Source: Lycium barbarum (taxonomy: Eukaryota > Streptophyta > Magnoliopsida > Solanales > Solanaceae). Taken from it: a stretch of DNA of 64,000 nt. The stretch spans positions 16,380,336-16,444,335 of the forward strand of contig NC_083340.1 in the NCBI RefSeq assembly GCF_019175385.1, given 5' to 3'. Made by a program: the position numbers and the translations under genes. How positions within the stretch are numbered: position 1 is the stretch's first letter; every line of letters starts with the position of its first letter. Positions 45,075-57,908 of the stretch are shown piece by piece. The notes beneath the pieces were generated by a model. That model had not been told where the DNA came from, ran no database searches, and saw nothing but the letters and a program-made list of their open reading frames with translations.

Positions 45075-47735
45075 GGTTGGGTGCAGTATGATTGGGTGCT
45101 CATTACGGTCATGTTTGAGCGGTGGAGGCCGGAGACACATACCTTCCATCTACACACTGGTGAGGCCACAATTACACTTCAGGATGTGGAGGTTTTGTTT
45201 GGATTGAGGGTAGATGGAGAGCCATTATACAGTCGGTACGAGTCTCCTCCTGGTAGGACATGGGTGTTGGAGTTTACTAGGCTCACCCACTTCGTACCTG
45301 GTGTCACGGCCCATATCTCTGACAGGGTCAGGTGCAGATTAGTGCACTCTGTACTTATTTGCTCGCAGAGCCTCCTATTGACGACATCACTCCTCAGGAC
45401 GTTGTTGATCGTCATGCCCATTTATATCTGCTCATTATATTCGGAGGAATCTTGTTCCCGAACACATCGGGTGCCTATGTCAGCTTACGATATTTGATCT
45501 TCTTGGAGCATCTGGACCGTTTGGGAGACTACAACTGTGGCGGTGCTGTTTTGGCGTACCTCTACCGATGCCTATGCCGATCGTCTATTGGTCATATCAG
45601 CTATGTGTGTGAATTTTTTGCTCTTCTCCAGGTAATATTTTAAGTGTGCGTTCCTTTAATGTAAACAAACCTCTTGAAACGACGACTAAAAAATCGTATT
45701 TTCTAATATCGCTTTCAGTTATGGGCATCGGAGAGGATGCTTCCTTTTCAGCCCATACCAAGGCATCACCTCGGTAATAACATGCCCTACGCGAGGAGAT
45801 GGATGGCAGGGTTTGATCGGGATATGGATATGCACCACAGTATTCTTCCATTCCGGGACCAGCTTGATCAGATGACGGACGATACGGTAAAACTATTTAA
45901 CTTTACACTATTAATTAAATTAAACATCTTTTCTACTTGGTGATCACTAATTTATATCTATATTTTATGCAGCTATTTATATGGACGCCGTACGCTGCTA
46001 TTTTGGATGGGTTGCCAGCCTTTTGCAGGGCTGGTCAGGCCGTGTGGAGGTCGCAGTGTCCAGTGATACACCTAGACATCGTTCAGGACCACATGCTCGA
46101 GCGTATTGTACAACAGTTTGGGCATACACAGAATATACCCCCCGACGTTCGTCATGAGCTATGACACTATTAGCGGGACGATCGAGCGGTCATCGATGAT
46201 GCATTTCTGACTTTCATGGGTCTCCAGCTCCAGCGTTGGCAGGACAGGTTGGGGACTTTAGCGGAGGTCGGTCATGTGACTCCCGTCATGGATTATATGC
46301 ACTGGTGTCATGGGATCACACCGATTGATTGGCAACCCAGCTTTACATCCCGCAAAGGATGTAGGATACGCAACACTCATGGGAGCAGTACGAGGCGTTG
46401 GTAAGTTTATCGCATTTAGATTTATTTAATTGTATTAATTATTACATTTTAAAAATAACTATTTTTTACTGTTGAACACAAATGCAGCTAGAGACCGTAC
46501 AACGAGTGCGCATATTGGGGTTAGAGCATATGTCTAACCCTGGGGTTGCGGGGCTTGCTGCGAAGATGGTATAGATATTCGAGGACTGTACCCGGTAGGC
46601 AGGGGAGATCAGGCACATGGATGATCATATTGCAGAGGGTAAGTATCAAGCGGCGCAAGGAAGAGGACATGATGCTGCTAGATGACGTGTTGCTACTAGA
46701 GGACGCAGTGTTGCTAGAGGACATGGTGGTGGAGGACGCCATCTGGTAGATGAAACAAATGAGGCCGCTCCCATTCCAGTTCATCTGCGTTCGTTCCAGG
46801 CCAGTGGCATCTCAGTTGTACCGTCACATACGTTTACGCCAATGCACCTACTTGCGGAGATACCTGGGTTTTATCTCAGCCGAGCCAAAATGCGTACATT
46901 AAGGAACGTGATGACATCGATTGGGCAGTGTTTTGCGCATCATTAGATGATGAGCGGCTACTGAGAAATTTAGGCGGTCCCGGGATTCCTGACTTTGATG
47001 ACTTTTTAATCCCGGTTAGTATTTAAAATACTTATTTTAAATATATATGTTACTTATTATTTTGTAATTTTTTATATTTTAGGATTCAGCGCCAGTAGGT
47101 CCACCAGAGCGACCCGCTCAAGCGTTTTCTCATGGGCCTGCCGAGCAACAGGTGTTTTCTCATGAGACTGTCGAGCCACAGATAAGATTTTTAGTAAAAC
47201 TTAATTTTATTCAATATAAGGTGAATATTACTTTAATTTTTTTAACCTTTATTTGGACCTCGAATAACACACCGCTCTAGCTTCAGCCTCTCAGCATCTT
47301 GTTCGTGAGACTACTTCATATTCTGCACCCGGCCATCTCAGAAGCCCATTCATGAGCCTCCTCAGGCTCCCATCGATAGACATGTTTGATTATTTAACAA
47401 ACATTAATATATTCAATATAAATAAGAATTGGTACTAATTTTTATTTATTTTTTAGGTTCATCTTTCGGCGCCTGCGGTGGCATCTCCCGATGAGAATGA
47501 GGTCTCATTTCCAGAACCAGATCAGCCTGAGATTTCGAGCGTACCAGCGGGACTAGATCCCAAGAAGAAGCACGTTATGCAGAAGGGCTCAAGGGCGAGG
47601 GATGATCATGGCTTAGAGCACCCTCTTATTAAGAGGAAAAAGGGTGATGGAGACGATGGCGAGGGCGATGGGGATGGTTTGAGCCTTAGGCCTAAGGATA
47701 GTCTCAGGCATACCACACACGGGACCCATCCATGA

Positions 47736-48251
47736 TAGTGTATATATAATTAAGTTGTACAGTTTAAGTAAATATTACCACACACGGGACCCATCCATGA
47801 TAGTGTATATATAATTAAGTTGTACAGTTTAAGTAAATATTATATATTTTTTGCGTATAGATTTATATTTATAAATATTATCTTAGTCTTTATTATCATT
47901 TATAGTGTCACCTCCTAAATTGATAATAAAAAAAATCGTGACATATTCAAAATAAAGTTACACATTAATTTAAAAATAACATGAAACCCTAAATCATAAA
48001 TAACTTAAAAGCTAATGACAACAAGTCTTCAAACAAAAACTTACTTCGAGCACTTTTCAAGCACTAAAACGAGAATTCGAAGTTTTGTGTATCCTTGATG
48101 TATTGATCCTACCTTATTAATCGCACAAAAATAAGTAGGGTTTTACAGAAAATATTGAAGTTCTGGAGTCTCGAAGCATGATTAATCTATGGCTAAAGTA
48201 CGGAAAAAAATGTGAAAATGTAAAAGAAAGAGAGTTTAACCAAAACAAAAA
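47736..48251. other. 3' part of the TIR element
   Basis: Contains a direct repeat of about 70 bp (ACACACGGGACCCATCCATG at 47715 and again at 47780, with following bases) just after the PMD stop. The rest is AT-rich and non-coding. Confidence 0.5.
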
Positions 48252-48444
48252 AGTCCTATAGCGCAGTATTTTACTACACTAAAGGAGAGAAGGGATATCC
48301 TTTAGCGCAGTAAAATACTGCGTTAAAGGTACTTTTGTATCACTTTTTTTTCTGGGGTTGTTTCAAATCTTTTTTTATTAGGTCATTTTGGTTCTGGACT
48401 CATTTTGAGATGTTACTTTGATGGTGTTTTAATTTTTTGACGAA

Positions 48445-49600
48445 TTTATGACCAAAGTAAGCCGTTATTTCAGCTAATTCACCAAAATAATATATTCTTT
48501 TGAAAATTTACAAAAATAGAATAAACGTATTAGGCATTATTTTATTCAAAAAATTCAACGGGCAAAAATGTTAATGGTTAACGGTGTTAAAGAATAATTC
48601 ATTACTATGTTACATTTTATGGTTATACGTTACTCCCATTTTATGGTTACTTAATTTGGTTTCAATGTTCCACTGATTTGAGTTCTTTATTTTATCCTAA
48701 CTGATTTGAGTGCTTTATTTTATAGAGTATATATGATTAGCTAAGGTTTCTTAGTCTACAGCTTGATGGAAACCATTCTTAGCTGCCATTTTTCTTCATA
48801 CAAATTTAGTTCCAGCGAAGTGAATTGAAAGATCAAATTTAGCTGCTGTTTTCCTTCTAGAAGATGGAGTATTTTCATTAAGCAGTAGTTATGAAAGATG
48901 GTTGCTTCTTAATTATCATATATTAAAAGACTGTGATATATAAGTATTAATTACTAGTAGTTATTGTTGTAAACTTAAGACATTGTATCTTTAATTTTTT
49001 TTGTGTCATAACCATCTTGCACTTTAAAATGCATAAGAAAATATTGAAAGGGGGAATTAACCAACTTCTGCTCATATAGTTTCCCACTGCTGGTGTTGTT
49101 TTGAAACTGAAAAAATGCTACTTTATTTAGCTAATCAGTATTTTTTTTAAGGCTAATCAATACTTTTTTTTTTAAAGTTAATCAATATTGTCGGTAACAT
49201 TTTATAGGTACATCAATCAAAAGGGTTTGCAATTTGCAGAATTTTTTACAGGATTTGACTGCTCGCGCCTGGATTCTATAGAAACGTTACTGTTAGTTAC
49301 GTTTTAGCCTGAAGTTGTAACTCTGAGTTACGATTTTAAGATCAATTAATGTCAGATTTTGTATTCTTTAGAGTCGTTACTCACAGTACTGTATTAACCA
49401 TAAAACGTTATTCACAGTAATGAATTACCCTTTAACACCTTTAACCTTTAACGTTTTTGCCCGAAGAATTTTTTGAATAAAATAATGCCTAATACGTTAC
49501 TGTGGAATATGTTTATTCTAGTTCTGTAAATTTTCAAAAAAAAAAAAAAAAAACGTATTATTTTGGTGAATTGGCTAAAATAATGGCTTATTTTGAAGGT
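48445..49600. mobile_element. TIR element without recognisable genes, about 1.15 kb
   Basis: The left arm (about 48452-48605) has AAGTAAGCCGTTATTTCAGC, AATTCACCAAAATAATA, TAGGCATTATTTTATTC and GGGCAAAAA. The right arm (about 49450-49596) is its inverted copy with AAATAATGCCTAATACG and TATTATTTTGGTGAATTGGC. Arms of about 150 bp and no transposase suggest a MULE-like non-autonomous element. The target duplication is unresolved. Confidence 0.6.
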
Positions 49601-49609
49601 CTAGGCTTG

Positions 49610-50000
49610 TAGGATGTTTTAGTTACAAATATTTATGTTTAATATTTTAATTGTTGAAAATTAGGAGTTTAATCGGTTGGAAATGGTAGATTAATGACTA
49701 AGAATTGGCGGATTTGATTGTTCAGTTGGATTCTTTGGTGAGCACCTATTTCCCGCCTATCAGCTTGATAATCTTTTCGTGCAAATGAAAATTCCCTCTT
49801 TCCCAAGCAATCACATCGAGTATTTTCATCATTTTTTTCATTCTTTTCCCGACCTTATGATAGATAGCGGTAACCTTTGGATGATAACGCTCATATTAAG
49901 ACTTCTTAAATCTTGTGGTCTTAGTTTTATATTTGTCCAAGATGTCATTGACTTGTAATAAATTCAAATTCAATTATTAATGAGTTATGCATTTCATAGT
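49610..50000. other. Intergenic, no gene seen
   Basis: AT-rich sequence with no domain resemblance or repeat boundary. Confidence 0.4.
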
Positions 50001-50667
50001 TTTGATGATCGACATATACACTAAGGACTAGGTCCTTGATCAGGTCCACTGGGCACTGTACAAACGTGACAGCTGTAAAGCTGTGGCACTATTCTGACTG
50101 GCAGAGCCACAACGGAACAGTAGCTGCATGTCGGCTAAAAGACAAGGATCATTGTGATGTCCCTATTTATATCGCATGCCACTCACATGATCTCATTGGT
50201 TCCGTATATAAACAACATGTTGGCATTTGTTTAACCTAGCACTTCAAATCATATTATTCTCATTGTGGAAAAGAGCAGCCACCACTGTTTTCTCGGAGCT
50301 TTTAAGATCAAGACTAAATAACTCCAAGGACCAGATCCCAAGACTGAAGATGTCTTAAGTCCTATGTTGTTTAGTCTTTGACTTCTTCATCTTAGTATTG
50401 TAAACCTACACTTCTTTTAAGAAGGGTTCTGTAGGTATTTGGTTTATCAAGCTTTTTGTGTAAATGCCTAACTATAGTTAGTTATGGTGAGTTAAGGTTC
50501 AACTAGAGTTAGTTGAATCAGTTGGTTCTTGGCTAGAGCTAGTCAAGCTTTTTTTTTCTTGCAATAGAGTTATTGTAAGGGGAGGGATTAGTGTGCTAAT
50601 TCCTAGGTTGCAAAAAGCATGTAATCTGAAAATGTTGCTCAGTTAGTGATATTGGATTAGCAGGTGT
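50001..50667 (+). mobile_element. Probable copia LTR fragment
   Basis: GC-richer than its surroundings and followed directly by a copia pol fragment in the same orientation. It contains GGTTCTTGGCTAGAGCTAG, GTTGCAAAAAGCATGTAATC and a TATATAAA-like site near 50205, features common in Solanaceae copia LTRs. Ends are not defined, so the assignment is tentative. Confidence 0.4.
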
Positions 50668-51018
50668 ATGATCAGGTCCTTGCTTGAGAAGACACCCTAT
50701 GAGTGGATGAATGGAAGGAAACCCAAGCTAACTTACCTTAAGGCATTTGGATACAAAAGCTTTATTCCCAACAATGGTAAGGAGGCCCTAAGAAATTTTG
50801 ATGCTAAAAGTGATGAAGGAATCTTTCTCTGGTACTCTTCTCACAGCAAGGCATACAAAGTCTTCAACAAAAGAACTCAAATTGTGGAAGAAAGTGTGCA
50901 CGTGATCTTTGATGAAACAGATGAGTTAGGAAGCAAAGGGACACAAAGTGGTGAAGCAGAAAATGGATACCTTTCAATTCCCAGTGAGGTCCTGGAAATC
51001 ACAAATGGAAAATCTTAA
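50668..51018 (+). pseudogene. Ty1-copia pol fragment (integrase C-terminal region)
   Basis: An open frame of 116 codons with LLEKTPYEWMNGRKPKLTYL, FGYKSFIPNNGK, FDAKSDEGIFLWYSSHSKAY and KRTQIVEESVHVIFDE is characteristic of the region after the copia integrase core. The expected GYS is changed to WYS. Neither the integrase core before it nor the reverse transcriptase after it is present. Confidence 0.8.
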
Positions 51019-51041
51019 ATAATGATGCATTTGATGATATA

Positions 51042-51491
51042 AGTACGGATTTACAGGACGACGCATCTACTTAGTAGGATTTGCTCGTTCAGCTTGTTCG
51101 TGAGCCCCATCTCATTCGAGGTGTTATCCTTATTTATTTTCATGTAATTTTTAGCAAGTTAAGGTATGCTGGGGGCCTTGTCCCAACAAGTATGTTTTAT
51201 AGTTCAGATTCATGATAGCGGTTTCATAGACTAGTCAGTCAGTTATGTTAATACTCAGAGTTGTGTAGCCATCTTTGGCTCTGTTTATGATATTTTCGCA
51301 TTCACGTTTTATACAAGTACTTTATTAAATATTATGACGTCTCATGTTCTATTAAGGCTCATCATGTTTCATGTTATATTTTGCTCATGTTATGCCTCAT
51401 GATGATTCAGCAAGCCATATGGTTCACTCGGTCACATGCAGTTAGGCACCAAGTGTCGTGTTACGTTCAGTCCATGGTTCGGGGCGTGACA
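51042..51491 (+). mobile_element. 3' end of a Tekay-like LTR
   Basis: Runs from TTACAGGACGACGCATC to GGTTCGGGGCGTGACA, the same last 450 bases as the LTRs at 15377-17369 and 28730-31242. Its end joins directly to chromovirus pol sequence at 51492 with no primer site or gag. Confidence 0.8.
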
Positions 51492-53070
51492 AGATCTATG
51501 GGCAGTTTCTCTTACTTGCGAGCAAAAAAGGGGGAGCTAGCGCATGAGCTTCATAGGTTAGCCAGCCTAAGAGTTCAATTATTAGACTCAGGTGATGCAA
51601 GAGTTATAGTTCAGAATATGGCGATATCATCCTTAGTAAATGAGGTTAAGGAACACTAGTATGAGGATCTTTCTTTGATACGGTAAGAAAAAGAAGTCAC
51701 CCTTTGAGATTTCCAGAGATGGAGTCCTGAGGTATCGAGGTAGATTGTGCTTTTCGGATGTTGCAGGGTTACGTCAGCAGAATGTGGCAGAAGGTCATTA
51801 TTCTCGCTATTCTATTCATCCAGGGTCGACGAAGATGTATCATGATATCAGAGAGTTTTATTGGTGGAATGGTATGAAAAGGACATAGCGGAGTTCATAG
51901 CCCAATGCCCTAATTGTCAGCAGGTAAAAGTTGAGCATCAGAAGCCTGGTGGACTATTGCAGGATATAGAGATTCTGATTTGGAAATAAGAGGTGATCAA
52001 TATGGATTTCATTACAGGCTTACCTCATTCCCAGCGTAGGTTTGACTCAATATGGGTGATTGTTGATAGACTCACGAAGTCAGCACATTTTCTACCTGTC
52101 AGGACTATTTATTCCGCCGAAGGTTATGCGAAATTATATATTAAGGAGATAATGCAACTTCATAGTGTTCTAGCATCTATTATTTCAGACAGAGGTACAC
52201 AGTTTACAACTAACTTCTGGAAATCCTTCCAGAAAGGTTTGGGGACACAGGTGAATCTCAGTACAACATTTCATCCCAGACAGACGGGCAGGCTGAGCGT
52301 ACTATTCAGAAGTTCGAGGATATGCTACAAGTATATGTGATAGACTTCAGAGGTAGCTAGGATGATCATTTGCCACTTATTGAGTTTGCGTATAATAACA
52401 GCTACCATTCCAGTATCCAGTTGCCCCATATAAGGCCCTATATGGGCGGAAGTGTAGATCTCCTATCGGATGGTTTGAGGTTAGAGAATTAAAGTTGATA
52501 GAACCTGATTTGGTTCAGCAGACGATGGAAAAGGTTAAGCTCATTCAGGAGAGATTGCTAGCATCTCAGAGTCACCAGAAGTCTTATGCAGATAACAGAT
52601 GATGAGACTTGGAATTCCAAGTAGATGACTGGGTGTTTTTGAAGGTATCACCTACGAAGGTGTTATGAGATTCGGTAAGAAAGGTAATCTTAGCCCTAGA
52701 TACATTGGTCCTTACAGAATTGTGTGTAGAGTAGGACAAGTATCCTATGAGTTGGATTTACCTTCAGACTTAGAGTCTGTACATCCGATTTTCCATGTAT
52801 CCATGCTCTGCAAGTGCATCGAAGATCCTTCCGGGATTGTGCCCGTAAATGATGTCCAGGTTACAGAGCAGTTGTCATATGAGGAAGTCCCTGTTGCTAC
52901 GTTAGATCGCTAGGTTCGTAGGTTGCGAACCAAAGATGTTGCTTCTGTAAAAATACTCTGGAGAAATAAGAATGTAAAAGAGATGGCTTGGGAAGCCAAA
53001 GAAGATATGAAGTCTAGATATCCTCATCTGTTTCCGGCTGCAGAGCAGATGCAGACTACGACACCATAGT
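51492..53070 (+). pseudogene. Chromovirus pol fragment (integrase and tail), decayed
   Basis: Collinear with 35760-34150 on the other strand: RSMGSFSYL, LHRLASLRVQLLDSGDA, QCPNCQQVKVEHQKPGG, MDFITGLP, WVIVDRLTKSAHFLPVRT, SDRGTQFTTNFWKSFQKGLG, LSPRYIGPYRIVCRVGQVSY, HPIFHVSML and the WEAKEDMKSRYPHL tail. Several stops and frameshifts break it into pieces (for example after NEVKEH at 51657 and after CYKYM at 52340). Start of gag, protease and RT are absent. Confidence 0.85.
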
Positions 53071-53282
53071 CTTCAGGTATGTATTATTTATCAGTTACTC
53101 TTATTGGTCGTGTGGGACCATGGTTGTTATTGATTGTTCTAGCCGTGTGTGGCATTGTACTGTCTTGTTGGGTTGTGTGGCAAGTTGGTAGTACTGTGAT
53201 TATAGGGGAGACTCTGCTAGAATTTCTATAGACTCTTAAGAGTGCTAACATTTGAGGACGAATATTTCTAAAAGGGGAAGGA

Positions 53283-54560
53283 TGTTACACCCCGTACTTT
53301 CGTACGTTAAGTTTCTTCATGAGTTAGTTGCTATAGATTCGGAAAGCGAATTTATTTACGAGGATATATGAGATTAGACGGGTTCATCTTGAGTATACAA
53401 GGGTCTAAGTTCATGTTTAGAGGATGAACGAATCGAAGAGAATAATTTTCGTCGAAAGTTGATTTTGGCAAGTATAAATACGGACCGTATATGGGAAATA
53501 CTATTCGTACTTCCTTAGACAGAGTAGATGTTTTTCAGCTTGAAAATTACGGTCCAGAAATACGGACAATATTTAAATATATGATCAGTATTTTGGCCAT
53601 ATTTTTAAGTCGCTTCTATTTTTTTTTTTTATATAATTCGTATACCCTTCATTTTATATTATTTTCCACTTCCCCTGATCTCTAACCCTCTAGAAAGTTT
53701 TCTCCAACATATCCATCAAACCCCTAAGTGAAATCAAGGATCAAAAGAGAAGATCAAGTGTTTAAAGGTTCTAAAGTGATTACTGAAGCTTGTTTCCCCA
53801 CTTGGTAGTGGTTTTGAGGATACTTCAAGGTGAAAGACTCTTGAAATTGATGTGTTCTTAAGTTTTGAGGTAAGATTCTATCTTAACTCTATGTTTATGA
53901 GTTTGTATAATGGTTATGCTAGGTTTGAAGGGAAAGGAGTTGGAGGGAAGGTTCAAATATGAATATGAGTTTATGTTGAGCTGTAATCTAACTTGAGTCA
54001 TATTGTAAATGTGTTTTTAAGCAAAAACCTTGTTGTAAGGATAGTAGTTGGTGTTGAGATTTTATTGAGGATGTTATACTTGGTATAATTGGAAGAAGAA
54101 AGTGTATAAGTGTTGTATACAAAGCGTATATTGGGCTGTTTTGATGTAAATCTTGGGGTGAGCAGTGACGTGGGATTAAAGGTGTTGTTGTGTTGGTGGT
54201 TATTAGGTGTGCCGCAGTGACTAAGGAGATTGGAATATTAGCCCGACAGTTTCATTGTGGGATTTTGTTGACGACTTGAGGTATGTTAAGGCTAACTTTC
54301 CTTGTTTTGGCATGATTCTTATGAACGAAACGTAAACGTAACGCTATTCCGTAATGATTCCATTCTTAGCGACTAGGGATATTCCATGTTGATTCATGTT
54401 CTATAATATTGTTTTCAGTAAGTCCTTCTTCAGATTCAGTATGATTCATAGAGTCTGATGAAAATGCTATCTCATAACGAGGTTCGGGCGGTAAGACGAC
54501 CTTACTTCATTCCGATAGATTCAGGATGTACTATTATCATATTCATGCATTGCATTATAT
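53283..54560 (+). mobile_element. 3' LTR of the fragmentary chromovirus, partial
   Basis: Preceded by the purine tract AAAAGGGGAAGGA and begins TGTTACACCCCGTACTTTCG. LTR-like ACGGACCGTAT motifs occur near 53480. The expected second half (GGATCGCTCCGCCCAG to GGGGCGTGACA) is not found, so the LTR is cut off near 54560, where a TA-rich segment starts. Confidence 0.65.
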
Positions 54561-55430
54561 ATATATATATAATAATTGAAATCCAATTTTGGCTCATCCT
54601 GCTTGAAATTAATGTCTCAGCACAAAATAACACTAAATACAACTTTGTACATATTTTTCAAATTTTAAACGATTTATTGATACTTAGCCTTATTTATGCA
54701 AAGATTAGGATTTTTATCGATTTATTGTCATTTGAATTAATTTAAATAATCATTACTTTTTCAGAGTCATTTGTACAGATACAGCACAACAGTGCAATTA
54801 TATCTCAGTAAATAATTATTTTTATTTCTTTACAGCACATTACATTTTCAAAGTGTCAATCACATTTTTATTTACATTTTTTAAAATTGTATATTAATAC
54901 TCACATTTTTATATGTATATTAGTTATATTTTAATACAGTCCGTCAGTACTGGAAAGCCGAAAGAGTTTATTGCAAGCATAGTTAATTCAGATATATTTA
55001 AAATTCACCTTGTGCAAATTACCTATGATCAAATCACATTTTTATTTTTTACTCCCTAAAATAAGAAAACATGTTTACTTTATTATAACCCTATGAAAAG
55101 CCACTTTTAGCTTTTTTATTTTATTTTATGCACATCTGCACACATCACAATTAGAAGAAATCATATATTTTCTTTAGCCTATCTTTTCTCTACGAGCCCC
55201 ACATATTTTCTTCTTTTTGACTTTCTCACTTTCTCCCCTAAATTCACTCATTTTCCCCCATTTTTCAACGACACAATCTTTATTTTTGTACACCCAAATT
55301 TACACACTCTCTCTCCCCCTCATTTTCTACATGTTTTATTTTTTTACTGCACCCTTTCCTCCCATTTTTGACTTTTTCTCCCCTTCTTTCCCCCTCAAAC
55401 TCTCTCTCCTCTCTTATTAACTAGACGGCC
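54561..55430. other. AT-rich, no gene seen
   Basis: Passes from AT-rich sequence to a strongly pyrimidine-rich strand (about 55180-55420). No recognisable coding region. Confidence 0.45.
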
Positions 55431-55433
55431 TAT

Positions 55434-55452
55434 GCCCGTGCTGCGCACGGGC
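55434..55452. repeat. Strong GC hairpin, possibly a Helitron terminal structure
   Basis: GCCCGTGCTGCGCACGGGC is a perfect 8-bp stem with a 3-base loop, isolated in AT-rich DNA and preceded by TCTCTCCTCTCTTATTAAC. Some plant Helitron ends pair a TCT-rich terminus with such a hairpin. No Rep/helicase gene or matching partner end was found, so this remains a guess. Confidence 0.35.
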
Positions 55453-55499
55453 CAACACTTTATATTATAGTGCATCTATATGTATGTAGTTGTCTTTGA

Positions 55500-55511
55500 A
55501 TAGTGATAATA

Positions 55512-55591
<80 letters not shown>

Positions 55592-57832
55592 ATTATGTTC
55601 AAAACACGATTAATATAACATTGTAGTTTGTGCTCCGTATCTAAAACTTTATTATATTAATGTTTGCTATGAATACAAAATCGGCAAATTTATTAATATT
55701 TTTTAAAAGAGAAGATTTGTTTAAAAGGAAAATATTTTCCTCTCTTTGAGATAAAACAATAGCAATATTTAAGCATCAGTTGATACTTTTAATTTTAATT
55801 CGATTAATTTAAAGGTGTAAAATACTTATTTTTTTTAATCAAATTTTGATTTGGATAATTCTAATTCTAATTATTAAATTAATTTTACATGTTTAAAACG
55901 AAACAAAGTAGAAATTGATTTTCTATTTAAACGAAGAAATACTATTTTTTAATTTTTGATAAATATTCTCGGTTTAGGTCATTTTACTTGTCATGTTGTC
56001 TTTTGCATGATTTTTTAAGAAAACGTCGATTAGAATTATAATTTGACTAATTTACCTTATTCATTATTTGATCTCCATTTGATTTTTTTTACGACATTAA
56101 TCTCTTTTCACATTTATTAGAGTAAGAATAAAAATAAAAAAGTAATTAAATTCTATCTTATTTTAAAATATAAATATTTTAAGTATATTTATTTTAGTGA
56201 ACATAACAAATAAATGACAAAGCAGAATAGCAAATACAACAGTTTAGTATCTAGATTAGATCTCAGGCTAATATAAAAAAGAAAGAAAACTGTATGGTTT
56301 GACTACTTAACTTTTTGAAGAAAAACAATTTGATTTGCTTCCACTAATGGATTGATACGCACGTAGCAATGAATCCATAATTATTGCCTTAATGAGATAC
56401 TTTGAAAATTACATAAATATTATTTGATTTTTTAATATGGAGTGCACTTTTTTTTTTTTTGGACATTATTAATTTGCACTATTTTTATGCATATAGAGTA
56501 AGATATATATATATATATATACACTATGTTCAAAACACGATTAATATAATATTGTAGTTTGTACTCCGTATCTAAAACTTTAGTATATTAGTGTTTACTA
56601 CGAATACAAGGTCTGCACTTTTTTTTTGACATTATTTTTTTTAATATGGGGTTTACTTTTTTATTGTTTTTTATATTGCTTGATTTTGTTAATATGGAGT
56701 CCACTTTTTTTCTACAGTGAGTTTGGAAATGGTGGGTTCCACTTTTTATTTTTTATTTTTTATATTGCTTGATGTTGTTTCGTATGAGGTCCACTCTTCA
56801 TGGGGTGCACTTTTTTTTTTTGATATTATTAGTTTGTACTATTTTTATGCATATAATATATATACATATACTATGTTCAAAACACGATTAATATAACATT
56901 GTAATTTGTGCTCTGTATCTAAAACTTTATTATATTAGTGTTTGCTACGAATACAAAGCCAGCATTTTTTTTAACATTATATTTTTTTTAATATGGGGTT
57001 CACCTTTATTTATTTTTTGGATATTGCTTGATTTTGATAATATAGGGTCCACTTTGTTTTTTTGCATGAGTTTGGAGATGGTGAGTTCCACCTTTTTTTC
57101 TTCCTTTTTTTATTTAATTGCTCAGTGTTATTTAGTATGGGGCCCACCCCCCTTTTTTTTAAGGGACAACGGATGACGAAGCATGGGTCTAAACCCATCC
57201 TTTATATAGTTTTTTTTTATTATTTTTTTTATTTTTTATATTGCTTGGTGTTGTTTAGTATGGGGCCCACCCTTTTGGACATTATTAGTTTGCACTATTC
57301 TTATGCATAATATATATATAGTATATATATATATATATATATATTATATACTATGTTCAAAACACGATTGATATAACATTGTAATTTGTGCTCCGTATCT
57401 AAAACTTTATTATATTAGTGTTTGCTACGAATACAAATTCTGCACTTTTTTTTTGACATTGTTTATTTTTTTAATATGGGATTCACTTTTTTTTTTGTTG
57501 TATATTACTTGATTTTGTCAATATGGGACACTATGTTCAAAACACGATTAATATAATATTGTAGTTTGTAATCCGTATTTAAAACTTTATTATATTAGTG
57601 TTTGCTACGAATACGCACGTGGCAATGAATCCATCATTATTGACTTAATGAGATACTTTGAAAATTACATGAATATTGTTTGATTTTTTAATACGGGGTG
57701 CACTTTTTTTTTTACATTATTAATTTGCACTATTTTTATGCATATATAAATATATATTAGAATTATGGGGCCCATAATTTTTTTTGCACTTTTTTTTTTA
57801 ACATTGTTTGTGTTTTTAATATGGCATTCACT

Positions 57833-57908
<76 letters not shown>

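Larger units (their letters stand above)
40294..47735 (+). pseudogene. Plant mobile domain (PMD/MAIL-like) gene, disrupted
   Basis: The start MDPNVHPG at 40294 is followed by SVLSLQDNHRSKLLW. A 1-nt shift near 40470 leads to HPRVLEILFRGGIYRC. After the LTR insertion the frame resumes as [40 protein letters not shown] and [11 protein letters not shown]. Another shift near 45325 leads to [35 protein letters not shown] and GGAVLAYLYRCLCRSSIG. Later exons follow (about 45719-45887, 45972-46400) with LWASERMLPFQP and LFIWTPYAAILDGLPAFCR. Stops occur at 46162-46164 and 46171-46173. The 3' part to 47735 is low complexity, with a basic KKKHVMQ/KRKKGDGDDGEGDGDG tail. PMD proteins occur both as nuclear host proteins (MAIN/MAIL1) and inside transposons; position within TIRs favours the latter. 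Confidence 0.78.
39241..48341. mobile_element. TIR-bounded DNA element containing a PMD gene
   Basis: The left TIR (39241-39382) and right TIR (48252-48341) are inverted copies: AGTACCTTTAACGCAGTA, CCTTCTCTCCTTTAG, GTAAAATACTGCG and TATAGGAC occur in the same order. The left copy has an extra block of about 50 bp. Each TIR contains small palindromes CGCAGTAAAATACTGCG. Inside lies a decayed plant mobile domain gene and a later 4.54-kb solo LTR, so the element was originally about 4.6 kb. Transposase was not recognised and no clean target duplication was seen. A Mutator-like origin is suggested by known PMD-MULE associations but not proven. Confidence 0.55.

Noticed and set aside
44821..45169. 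Proteins containing runs of Ile-Tyr on both strands
   Set aside because: These are translations of a TA microsatellite, as are similar frames near 57765 and 58423.
55217..55420. Membrane-like protein rich in Phe, Leu and Ser
   Set aside because: A pyrimidine-rich strand gives such composition in any frame; no homology or gene structure.
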